Shown piece by piece: positions 24,871-33,060 of a stretch of 37,672 nt of DNA. The position numbers and the translations under genes were made by a program. This DNA comes from JBBIRT01 sp037441725. GTDB taxonomy: Bacteria; Desulfobacterota; BSN033; UBA1163. The notes beneath the pieces were generated by a model that searched no databases, was not told the DNA's origin, and worked only from the letters and a program-made list of their open reading frames with translations. Every line of letters starts with the position of its first letter. Within the stretch, counting starts at the first letter, position 1. Where the stretch lies: the NCBI GenBank assembly GCA_037441725.1, contig JBBIRT010000011.1:1-37672 (forward strand), given 5' to 3'.

Positions 24871-25929
24871 TCATTCTTCCCAATGATCAGTTTGAGGTTG
24901 AGGGAGCTGGTAGGTTTTAAGGAGACGGATATATTCTTCAAATGCCTGCTCACCACCTTCCCTTTCCAGCTTTTCGATCTCCGGGATTACCTGATCCAGA
25001 ATATCCTGGCGGTAGACAATATTTAATGGATTTCGATAGTAACCTGAATAATGGAGTAAGGTATAGACCTGCCTCTGTATTTTTGTCAAAGAGAGAAAGG
25101 CATCCAGTTCCTTCAGCATCTCTTCCTTCCTCTCATCTAAAAAACCGTCCACCTGCATGAGAAGGTTTAGACTAAAATCATTTGATGAGAGATAGCTGTG
25201 CATACGATCGAGGTGATCAACGAGTCTCCTTATCTCAGCGACAATTTCGTCATCACTCATCGGCTCAAAGCTTCCTTCTCGAATCATCTTCTGCATAGGT
25301 GACTGAGGATGTAGGGCAAAGGTTCTAACCCGTATAAAATGGGGACGAATCAGGTTGAGCAACCTTGCTGTCTCTGTGGCATGTTCCTCACTCAAGACCT
25401 TGCCAGCCACCCCTGGCATAATATATTCAGAAAGCTCGATTCCTGCTTCCATTACATGTCTCCCTCCTGTCAACACTTCTTCGGGGGTCGTTCCTTTCCG
25501 AATCATCCTCAACACCTTTTCTGACCCACTTTCCATACCTGTATGGATACGTGTGAGACCAGCCTGCTTAAGTCGCCTTAAGTCATCCACCTTCTTATGG
25601 CTTAATGTACGGCTTCGGGCATAAGTAGTGATCCTATTGATTCCTGGAAATTTCTCTTTTAGATACTCCAGAATGGCAACAAGATCATCCACAGGTAAGA
25701 TTAGGCTATCCGCATCTTGTAAAAAGGCTGTCCTTATCCTCGAGTCTCCGTTAAGCTCATCGGCCATGCTATCAATATCTTTTTTTACCTCCTCCACCGT
25801 CCTTTTTGAGAATTTAACTCCCTTATAGGCAGGGCAAAAAAGACACTGATTCCATGGACAGTTGCGGGTGACTCGGATCAAAAGGCTAGAGGCCTCACTC
25901 GGTGGTCTGATCACGCCCTGTTCATACAT
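24871..25929 (-). CDS. Radical SAM protein with CX4CX2C cluster motif
   Basis: 352 residues. The iron-sulfur cluster motif is in VTRNCPWNQCLFCPAYKG, spaced CX4CX2C rather than the classic CX3CX2C. Later blocks RIHTGMESGSEKVLRMIRKG and EYIMPGVAGK match the radical SAM barrel in the HemN/elongator-like group. No B12 domain is evident. The substrate is unknown. The ATG begins MYEQGVIRPPSEA-. Its neighbours (cytochrome upstream, unknown protein divergent) do not suggest a pathway. Confidence 0.85.
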   Translation of the reverse strand: MYEQGVIRPPSEASSLLIRVTRNCPWNQCLFCPAYKGVKFSKRTVEEVKKDIDSMADELNGDSRIRTAFLQDADSLILPVDDLVAILEYLKEKFPGINRITTYARSRTLSHKKVDDLRRLKQAGLTRIHTGMESGSEKVLRMIRKGTTPEEVLTGGRHVMEAGIELSEYIMPGVAGKVLSEEHATETARLLNLIRPHFIRVRTFALHPQSPMQKMIREGSFEPMSDDEIVAEIRRLVDHLDRMHSYLSSNDFSLNLLMQVDGFLDERKEEMLKELDAFLSLTKIQRQVYTLLHYSGYYRNPLNIVYRQDILDQVIPEIEKLEREGGEQAFEEYIRLLKTYQLPQPQTDHWEE

Positions 25930-26291
25930 GGTTTTTCCTCATATTACCCCTTTTCACCCTTGGGTGAGATGAAATACTATTGATTTTATAGAATATCAAG
26001 TCGAATTCTAAGTTCGAATTAATTTTAACATCTTTCTATTTATAAAAGAAAGATATGGTTTTATAATTTTACAACCATCGTTTGACATTCAAAAATCGAT
26101 CTGTTACTTATTCCCTACTTATGACTACCCTTCTCTTTATACCTCAGGATGGCTTGTATCATCCATGTGAAGATAGAATGCACAGGGTTTAATTCGTCGA
26201 TAAAAAACCTGAAGATGATTAGAAAGGAGACAAATATTCATCCATTTAGGATTAATTCCAGTAACAAATCGATTTAAAAAAAAGGGGTTCT
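25930..26291. other. Intergenic stretch, nothing firm recognised
   Basis: 362 AT-rich bases between divergent genes. It holds a TTGACA at 26082-26087 without a good -10 box, and two TCGAATT words 14 bases apart near 25999-26019. No RNA gene, repeat copy or reading frame above about 25 codons was found. Confidence 0.6.
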
Positions 26292-26747
26292 ATGGAAAAA
26301 AAGATCGGGATTCTTGAACAGGTAAGGGGACACACTTATGATACGATATACGATCTTCTATTTACAACAGAAAGGGTCATCGCCTTGATCATTGAACACC
26401 CAACAGATGTTCCTTTTAAATTCGGAATAACAGAATTATTTATCGGTGGAAAGCTTGCCAAACAAATGGAACGCCCAGAAAGAATGAAGGTTGTTGATGA
26501 GCGGCGTCATATTTATAAAGAAAAAACTTTTGATGAATTAGTCACTTTCAGCCGTTTCAATTTTGAAATCCCCTATCGATGGTTGAAAGAGATTGAACTT
26601 TCAAAGGGAATATTTCAATCTCGCCTAAGATTCCATCTCATCGGAGAGAACAAAAAAGCTCGTACCATTCAATTCACCATTTCTAAAGTCCAGGTTCAAA
26701 AGGCTATGGATTTCATTAATCAGGTCAATTTATTAAAAATAAAATGA
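26292..26747 (+). CDS. Uncharacterised protein, possibly PH-like fold
   Basis: 151 residues, not recognised. No signal peptide or membrane helix. The pattern LLFTTERVIALIIEH near the N-terminus, then alternating strands and a final amphipathic helix (VQKAMDFINQVNLLKI), resembles bacterial PH-like domains, but this is only a hint. The ATG has AAGGGG upstream. The gene ends at the ATGA overlapping an in-frame ATG of the next gene. The ribosome site of that dehydratase lies just after this stop, so the two are likely co-transcribed. Confidence 0.7.
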   Translation: MEKKIGILEQVRGHTYDTIYDLLFTTERVIALIIEHPTDVPFKFGITELFIGGKLAKQMERPERMKVVDERRHIYKEKTFDELVTFSRFNFEIPYRWLKEIELSKGIFQSRLRFHLIGENKKARTIQFTISKVQVQKAMDFINQVNLLKIK

Positions 26748-26767
26748 GTTTCTGGAGGACAAGGATT

Positions 26768-28504
26768 ATGAAAACAAATGATAGAATAGCAGAGGATGAA
26801 AAAGAAAAGAGTCCCCCTAGTCTGAATATTGAATATGGACATCGCGTCATCTTTAAGGCGATGGGGTTCACGAGTGAGGAGCTTTCTCTTCCAAGAATTG
26901 CCGTTGTCAATTCTTGGAGTGAACAATCCCCTGGGCACATCCATCTTAGAGCCATTTCAGAGGGAGTAAAGGCTGGAATAAGGATGGCGGGGGGAATGCC
27001 TTTTGAGATCAACGTCATCGGTCCATGTACTGTCCTTGGGAGTGGCCTACCTGATATTTCTTATGATCTTCCCCAACGCGAGGCCATCCTCTCCTCTATT
27101 GAATCAGCCCTCCATGTAGGATGGTGCGATGGATGGGTGGGGATAGGATCCTGTGATAAGATTGTGCCAGGGATGCTTTTGGCTGCCCTTCGATTAAACC
27201 GGCCTTTCATTTTTATTGGTGGGGGACAGATGTTACCCTGTGACTATGAAGGAGAAAGGCTTGGTTTTGTGAGAGGGATGGAGATCATCACCAGGGAATT
27301 GAATAAATTGAATACGGGTGAATTGCCCGTCGATCGTTATAGAAAAAGATTAGAAGAAATTACTGACTGTTGTGGGACTTCTGCTGGGGCATGCCCTGAG
27401 ATGACCACAGGAAATTCAATGCAGTTATTGACGGAGGCCCTCGGTTTTTCATTACCAGGCTCAAGCACCTCTGTGGCCCTTTCAGCCGAAAAGATATGGC
27501 AATCAAAAGAGACCGGCAAGAGAATTGTGGACCTAGCACGTAACAAGATCAGACCCCTCGATCTCTTTACCATTGCAAGTTTGAAAAATGCCATGGCCGT
27601 TGAAATGGCCATATGTGGAGGAACCAATTCAATTGTTCATCTTCAAAGTTGTGTTCATGAAGCCAATCTCGATTGTCCCCTTGACATCTGGGATGAGATG
27701 AGTCGAAAAGTCCCAGCCCTTACATTCGTCGCCCCCTCAGGGCCATATGTATTATATGATTTTCACCGGGCAGGAGGGGTACCTGTGGTGATGAAGAAGA
27801 TTGAGAAATTTTTAGATCAAACCTGTCTTACCGTCACGGGCAAAACGGTCGGAGAAAATCTATCCAATATCATGCCTGTGGATTCAGATGTGATTCGATC
27901 GCTTGAAAATCCTGTGTGGCCAGAAGGGGCCTTGGCAATTCTCAAAGGGAATTTAGCTCCTCGAGGTGCGGTCACCCGGCATACAGTGGTTGAGAACAAA
28001 GATCTACTTATCTCCACTTACACAGCAAGGGTTTTTAATTCCCTTCAGGAGTCCTTGGAGGCTATTCATGAAGGAAAGGTGAAACCTGGAGATGCCCTCG
28101 TCTCTCGTTATCAAGGGCCTCGAGGGGGACCTGCCATGACAGAATCTTTAGCCATCGTGGGTGCCTTGAGAATGAGAGGAGTGAAGGATGTGGCGATCAT
28201 CACGGATGGGCGTTTTTCGGGTTGGACAAAGGGTTACCTGGCGATAGGACATGTCTGTCCTGAGGCCCAAGTGGGAGGCCCCCTTGCACTCCTTCAAGAT
28301 GGAGACCGTATCCATGTGGATATCCCCAACAGAAGATTAGATGTTGAATTATCAGAACAAGAAATGAAAAGACGAAAAGCCAAATGGTCTCCACCCGAAC
28401 AAACACATATTAAGGGGGTCCTGGCCATTTATGCAAAGATGGCCCTACAAGCAGATCAAGGAGCAGGCTGGCCTGTTCGAATGAGTGATTTCGAGGGGAT
28501 ATGA
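26768..28504 (+). CDS. Divergent IlvD/Edd-family dehydratase
   Basis: 578 residues. Overall fold and many blocks are those of dihydroxy-acid dehydratase: NSWSEQSPGHIHLR, SCDKIVPGML (C129, K131), GACPEMTTGNSM (C209), ITDGRFSGWTKG. But the Mg2+-binding Asp-Gly block of IlvD, DDGIAMGH, is replaced by CTVLGSGL (from C87), aligned without gaps to E. coli IlvD from memory. It may therefore act on another hydroxy acid, or use the metal differently. ATG 26768 has GGAGG 9 bases upstream; the longer start at 26744 lacks one. No other branched-chain amino-acid gene is present. Confidence 0.82.
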   Translation: MKTNDRIAEDEKEKSPPSLNIEYGHRVIFKAMGFTSEELSLPRIAVVNSWSEQSPGHIHLRAISEGVKAGIRMAGGMPFEINVIGPCTVLGSGLPDISYDLPQREAILSSIESALHVGWCDGWVGIGSCDKIVPGMLLAALRLNRPFIFIGGGQMLPCDYEGERLGFVRGMEIITRELNKLNTGELPVDRYRKRLEEITDCCGTSAGACPEMTTGNSMQLLTEALGFSLPGSSTSVALSAEKIWQSKETGKRIVDLARNKIRPLDLFTIASLKNAMAVEMAICGGTNSIVHLQSCVHEANLDCPLDIWDEMSRKVPALTFVAPSGPYVLYDFHRAGGVPVVMKKIEKFLDQTCLTVTGKTVGENLSNIMPVDSDVIRSLENPVWPEGALAILKGNLAPRGAVTRHTVVENKDLLISTYTARVFNSLQESLEAIHEGKVKPGDALVSRYQGPRGGPAMTESLAIVGALRMRGVKDVAIITDGRFSGWTKGYLAIGHVCPEAQVGGPLALLQDGDRIHVDIPNRRLDVELSEQEMKRRKAKWSPPEQTHIKGVLAIYAKMALQADQGAGWPVRMSDFEGI

Positions 28505-28529
28505 CCTATCTGTTCTTCAGCCCTCTCTC

Positions 28530-29042
28530 TCAGATAAATTTTTCAAAACATACAATCTGATCTAAACTCTTTCGAAATCTTGGGGAAGGAGATTCTTTTG
28601 GATATCCGAGGGGAGTCATGGCGACCACCCGAATCGATTCAGGAATATTCAAAATCCTCTTTACTTCATCCTCCATAAAGGCACCGATCCAACATGTTCC
28701 TAAACCGAGTTCATAAGCCTGAAGTATCATGAATGCACAAGCAATGGAGACATCGATGACATAAGCAGGTTGACCGCATAGCATGATGGTATTCGTCTCT
28801 GTGCCACAAGCAACCAGGACAACAGGAGCCTCTGCAATAAAGCTCTGGTTAAAAGCCGCCTTGGCAAGTCTTCTCTTCGTCTCTTTATCTCTTATAACAA
28901 TAAACTTCCATTCTTGGCGATTACTGGCAGAAGGGGAAAACCTTGCTGCTTCCAAGACCTTTTTTAATTTATCCTCCTCCACATCCATCTCTCTATACGA
29001 CCTTATACTTCTTCTCTGACTAATAGCAGTGGCTACATCCAT
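28530..29042 (-). CDS. Nitroreductase family protein
   Basis: 170 residues, FMN-binding fold. Opening RRSIRSYREMDVEEDKLKKV and the block ARFSPSASNRQEWKF match the family. LGLGTCWIGAF in the centre and the closing MTPLGYPKESP complete it. The substrate is unknown; small members reduce quinones, nitro compounds or flavins. ATG 29042 has AAGGAGG six bases upstream; the in-frame start at 29063 does not. It converges on the dehydratase gene and follows the MFS gene by 42 bases. Confidence 0.9.
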   Translation of the reverse strand: MDVATAISQRRSIRSYREMDVEEDKLKKVLEAARFSPSASNRQEWKFIVIRDKETKRRLAKAAFNQSFIAEAPVVLVACGTETNTIMLCGQPAYVIDVSIACAFMILQAYELGLGTCWIGAFMEDEVKRILNIPESIRVVAMTPLGYPKESPSPRFRKSLDQIVCFEKFI

Positions 29043-29084
29043 TTTTTTCCTCCTTTTCTTCACTTCAGGAAACTGATTTGAACT

Positions 29085-30245
29085 TCATGAATTTTTCATT
29101 ACAAAAAAATAGAAATAGGAGAGATTCATTATTCCGATCAAGGCCAGACTTAGAAACATAACTGGATAGCTGGTGAAATGGAGAACAATTCCCATTACTA
29201 CAGGTCCCAAACTGATCCCTAAGTCTGAAATCGCTGTAAGCGTCCCCATGGCTGGGCCGATAGATGAACTCACTCGACCTAAGGCGTAGGCCATTATGGA
29301 AGGCATCAGAAAGGCGTTTCCAGCCCCCCAAATGAATGCAACCAATAAAAACATGGGAAGGGTTTTAGAGAAAGCCAAGATAGCCATAGAGATAATATAG
29401 ATGACAAGACAGGGCAGGATCACCTTTTCTCGACTATACTGATCAAAAATTTTCCCGCCCAAAGAACGCCCAATAAAGAGGACAATAGCAATGGTGGTAA
29501 AGAAAAATCCAGGGTTAGTGACTCCTTGACTGATTGCATAAAGTGGAAAAAAGGCAGTTAAAGCCCCCCAGATGAAGAGGGATAGGGAATTGACGATCGA
29601 TGGGGGAAGGGCTTTCCAATGGATTAAAAAAGTTCCCTTTGAAGATGGATTACCCCGAGATTGAGGCATCACCGGTCTTCTCCCCAATCGATTTGTAATG
29701 AAAAATGAGCATAGGGAAAGACCTAAACAAAGCAGAAACAGATAAGAAAAACCAAAGTGATTGATCAGCATCATCCCAACGGATGGGGCGATGGCTCCTG
29801 AAAGGGTCATGGCCAGAGTAAAATAGCTGATACTCTCACCTCGATGGGCTCCTGAACTGATGTTGGCAATCAAGGTATAGACAGCCGTATGGAAGAATCC
29901 AAATCCAAGCCCCTGAATAAACCTCACCCATAAAAAGGGCCAAAAGGGAGGAGTGAATAGGTAGGCAACTGAGGAGAGGGCGAAGAGAAGTGTCCCAACG
30001 ATCATAAATTTTTTTTCAGGAACTCTTAAAAGGGCCCATCCAATAAAAGGCCTTATGATTAATGAAGAGAAAAAGTAGATTCCAATTAAAATACCTATCT
30101 CTGTCTCTGTAGATCCTGCTCTTGAAAGATAGATAGGGAGGGTGGGGATAAGGAGATGAAAGACAGAAATCAAAGTAAATTGAGCAAAAAAAGCAAGGAT
30201 AAAGTCATGGGTGAATATCTTTCGGGGTCCTGTTGAAGCTATCAT
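29085..30245 (-). CDS. MFS transporter
   Basis: 386 residues with about 12 membrane segments in two halves, separated by a basic loop (TNRLGRRPVMPQSRGN). The loop GWALLRVPEKKFMIVG after helix 2 and the equivalent GGKIFDQYSREKVILP in the second half are typical of the superfamily. The opening resembles drug or sugar exporters, but the substrate cannot be inferred. The ribosome site is weak. Likely co-transcribed with the nitroreductase. Confidence 0.88.
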   Translation of the reverse strand: MIASTGPRKIFTHDFILAFFAQFTLISVFHLLIPTLPIYLSRAGSTETEIGILIGIYFFSSLIIRPFIGWALLRVPEKKFMIVGTLLFALSSVAYLFTPPFWPFLWVRFIQGLGFGFFHTAVYTLIANISSGAHRGESISYFTLAMTLSGAIAPSVGMMLINHFGFSYLFLLCLGLSLCSFFITNRLGRRPVMPQSRGNPSSKGTFLIHWKALPPSIVNSLSLFIWGALTAFFPLYAISQGVTNPGFFFTTIAIVLFIGRSLGGKIFDQYSREKVILPCLVIYIISMAILAFSKTLPMFLLVAFIWGAGNAFLMPSIMAYALGRVSSSIGPAMGTLTAISDLGISLGPVVMGIVLHFTSYPVMFLSLALIGIMNLSYFYFFVMKNS

Positions 30246-30531
30246 TTTTAATCATCCAACCCTATTCAGTTTTAAATTTTTCCCTCCTTAAGGGGTCATC
30301 TCTTTATAAACTTAAACCATATACAAATTCAATTTTTAAAAAGACTATTTTTAACTCATTATCTGAGTGATTTAAAGTTATTTATTAAGAATAGAGAAAT
30401 ATCTCCTCCCTGCATCTCTATTGCAATGATCACAATCACTCAACTTAGGTTTTAATTGTTTTCTCTCGTCAATTGGAAGTTTCATTTCTATAAAGAATCG
30501 GAATCTTTAAATACGGTTTAAAAACTGCTTC

Positions 30532-31215
30532 TTATTCTACTCCATAATGTCGTCGATAAGTTAGGATATAATTTCTTACATCTTTTTTTGTCTTGTATAT
30601 TCCAAAATGTCCTTCACAGAGGATATCAGCCTCAAGATCAAGAAGCTTCTTTGTTGAGCGCTCGTAATCCTCAAGATTTGAACCAAACTCCTCAAGCAAT
30701 GGGCCATGGAGATCCTGTCCAAAAAGAACACGCTTCCCATCTCGATCGAGATAGATACAGATCGACCCAGGCGTATGTCCTGGAGTATGGATACAGAAGA
30801 TTTTCTGGTCTCCAATTGTCAATAACTCCTCAGGTAGTTCAAATTTAACATCTATGGGGGTCGGAGGAAATGTAGTCTGATACCAACTGGCCGCTGTCAG
30901 AATAGAATCCCCGTTTTCCAATGGAGGAGCATCCAGCTTGTGGATATAGATCCTTGAGCCGAATCTCTTTTTTAATTCAGGAACCCCACCAATATGATCA
31001 ATGTGGCAGTGTGTCAGAAGAATTCTATTTAGATTCTTACAATCCATTCCTAACAATTTAATATTATTGATAATTTTATCTACACTCCAACCTGACCCAG
31101 TATCAATCAAGACCAGTTCCTCGAGATGAATTAGATAAATACACCCATCACGACCATCTGTAATATCCGGACCCCCAACAATATAAATATCACTCGTAAT
31201 TTCATATGGTTTCAT
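30532..31215 (-). CDS. Metallo-beta-lactamase-fold hydrolase
   Basis: 227 residues. The zinc motif HCHIDH is at 69-74, with HTPGS, the bridging Asp in GQDLHGP and His in CEGHFGIY further on, so all ligands for two metals are present. It resembles glyoxalase II and related thioesterases rather than beta-lactamases. Substrate unknown. The ATG follows TGAGGAGAAAGATAC. Repeat copy 5 lies upstream. Confidence 0.9.
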   Translation of the reverse strand: MKPYEITSDIYIVGGPDITDGRDGCIYLIHLEELVLIDTGSGWSVDKIINNIKLLGMDCKNLNRILLTHCHIDHIGGVPELKKRFGSRIYIHKLDAPPLENGDSILTAASWYQTTFPPTPIDVKFELPEELLTIGDQKIFCIHTPGHTPGSICIYLDRDGKRVLFGQDLHGPLLEEFGSNLEDYERSTKKLLDLEADILCEGHFGIYKTKKDVRNYILTYRRHYGVE

Positions 31216-31252
31216 GTATCTTTCTCCTCATTGTCATGTATTCCTTACCTAC

Positions 31253-31388
31253 GTAATGCATCACTGAAGCTAGAAACCCTATTAGAATCAGGCAGAAATA
31301 ACTCGGAAAATTTTATAAAACAGATCATTTCATCCAACCGATCATAGCTTTCCGATGGATAAGGAATTCTGTATTCTTTGGATAAGCT
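31253..31388. repeat. Palindromic interspersed repeat, copy 5 (one arm missing)
   Basis: Reverse orientation relative to copy 3. The arm GTAATGCATCACTGAAGC, ATTAGAATCAGGCAG and AAAATTTTATAAAACAG is followed by the core with GGAATTCTGTATTCTTTGG. The match ends at 31388, before the second arm. It lies between the MBL-fold and B12-radical SAM genes. Confidence 0.8.
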
Positions 31389-31480
31389 ATTGTAATCTCC
31401 ATTCATAATTCAGTAATTTCACCTAGAAAGGAAATCCACTCATCTAAGGTTACCAAAATAGGCTGATAGGGAGGAGAAGG

Positions 31481-32806
31481 TTATTTTCTTCTTAGTTGCT
31501 CCTTCAATCTTGCATAATCCTCTAAGGTAAAGCCTTTCCACTGACAAGGAATGATAGAATTATTATGAAACAGAGGTTCATTTTCAAGATCGAAGGAGGA
31601 CATTCTCTTTGCCTCTTCAAACAATGGGGTTTGAGGAATGGGTGAGTATTCTACTAATATAGGTTTTGCTCCACACTCCTTTATAAAAGCAATACTTTCC
31701 TCCACATCCTTAACATATTGCCCAGGCAATCCTGCCATGAGATAGACCCCAATCTCTTCACTTGAGTATCCTGCTCTTTTTAAAAATTTTACTGCCTGTT
31801 TGAATTCATGATTATTCACTTTTCTACCTGTCTTAACCTGTAAATCTTTATTTGAGGTCTCGAGTCCTAAACGAATGGTCTTAAACCTGCTTTTATAAAG
31901 GACATTTGCAACTTCTTCATTTATCTCTCTAATATGAATGGCATTAGGAGTATGGAAATTGCAATGAATTTCCCTTTTATTGAGTTCATCCATGATCGGA
32001 ATAAAATAATTAGATGAATCGACGAGAAGGGCATCATCATAAAAAGCTATATTATTAACCTGATAATGGGTTATCCAATATTCGATCTCATTAATTACGC
32101 TGGAAATTTCTTTTCTTACGAATCCTTTTGTTAAAATTGGGGTGGCACAGTAAGTACACTTATATGGACATCCCCTTGAGGTAGAGACACACACATATTC
32201 AAGATTTTGATAGAGGTCATAGGCAAGATGGGAATCGGTTTGGGGTTTTGGGTTGGGGGTCGAAAATCTATAACCGGTTAATTCTGAAATTAATTTTATT
32301 GCATCGAATTCATTTCCACCCTTAAAAACAATATCAGCGCCTGAATGCCTTTTTGCATGATCGAAGCAGAGGGTTGCGTAAATTCCACCCAGGATTATTG
32401 GCACTTTCTTAAAAAATTTCTTTGTAATTTCAATTAATTTGAAAACACCCGGATACCAATAGGTCATACCTGACGTAATACAAATAAGATCAGGAGAATC
32501 TACTTGGAGTAATCTTTTCCACAATATTTCTTCAGGAATTCCATATTGGCTATAATTTCTTGGGATAGACTTAAGTTGAAAAGGCTTTTCAATAATAGTT
32601 TTAAAAAATTTTCCATCCTTATATTTCTTGCTTTTAATGTTGAAATCGAGGCAGTCAATAAGGCTGACGTTGAACCCATTTACCCTTAGGAGGCTGGCAA
32701 GGGATATAAGGCCGAGGGGTCTTACCCATAGATTATAGGCTGCAAAATCTGTAATCCAGGGATTGATGAGAAGAATATGTGGGACAAAATGTTTCACGTG
32801 AAACAT
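31481..32806 (-). CDS. B12-binding radical SAM protein
   Basis: 441 residues. An N-terminal cobalamin-binding-like region (about 8-160, starting HILLINPWITDF) is followed by the radical SAM motif SRGCPYKCTYC (CX3CX2C). Then come IRLGLETSNKDLQVKTGRKV and GVYLMAGLPGQ in the barrel. Such proteins methylate or rearrange unreactive carbons; the substrate is not known. ATG 32806 follows AAAGGG; a TTG at 32812 is in frame but weaker. The first codons, MFHVKHF, coincide with a parS site, so ParB bound there could affect transcription. Confidence 0.87.
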   Translation of the reverse strand: MFHVKHFVPHILLINPWITDFAAYNLWVRPLGLISLASLLRVNGFNVSLIDCLDFNIKSKKYKDGKFFKTIIEKPFQLKSIPRNYSQYGIPEEILWKRLLQVDSPDLICITSGMTYWYPGVFKLIEITKKFFKKVPIILGGIYATLCFDHAKRHSGADIVFKGGNEFDAIKLISELTGYRFSTPNPKPQTDSHLAYDLYQNLEYVCVSTSRGCPYKCTYCATPILTKGFVRKEISSVINEIEYWITHYQVNNIAFYDDALLVDSSNYFIPIMDELNKREIHCNFHTPNAIHIREINEEVANVLYKSRFKTIRLGLETSNKDLQVKTGRKVNNHEFKQAVKFLKRAGYSSEEIGVYLMAGLPGQYVKDVEESIAFIKECGAKPILVEYSPIPQTPLFEEAKRMSSFDLENEPLFHNNSIIPCQWKGFTLEDYARLKEQLRRK

Positions 32807-32809
32807 TTT
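32786..32809. promoter_or_regulatory. parS-like centromere site
   Basis: The 16-base parS consensus TGTTTCACGTGAAACA sits at 32790-32805, exact. It is extended by AAAA and TTTT to a 24-bp perfect palindrome. parS is the ParB loading site for chromosome segregation, usually near the origin. Here it overlaps the start codon (32806-32804) and first codons of the B12-radical SAM gene. It is the only copy seen in the window; parA and parB are not present. Confidence 0.9.
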
Positions 32810-32845
32810 CAAATCCCTTTCTTAAAACATTTTGATTTGGGTTGA

Positions 32846-33037
32846 ATTCGGAGAAAATTTTATAGCGGAAACCTCAGTCTTTCCCATAACTACATAATTC
32901 CTTAGGCACCTAAATGTAATGATTTGTTTGGTGAAATTGCTTTTACCAAACCTTATTTGAAATGCTCCGCCTTATAAAATTTTCCGTGATATTCCTATCT
33001 GATTCTAACATGGTTGCCCACATCAATGATTCATTAC
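32846..33037. repeat. Palindromic interspersed repeat, copy 6 (left arm missing)
   Basis: Starts inside the core arm at GGAGAAAATTTTATAGCGG and continues through TCCCATAACTACATAATTCC. The right arm reads TTATAAAATTTTCC, then TATCTGATTCTAAC and CACATCAATGATTCATTAC. The core is enlarged by roughly 30 bases. It lies between the B12-radical SAM gene and mnmE. Confidence 0.8.
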
Positions 33038-33060
33038 TGGGAAATAAATATTAGAGGGAA

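Noticed and set aside
28505..28540. Hairpin TATCTG...CAGATA as a terminator between the dehydratase and nitroreductase
   Set aside because: Only six base pairs with a long loop and no T-run.
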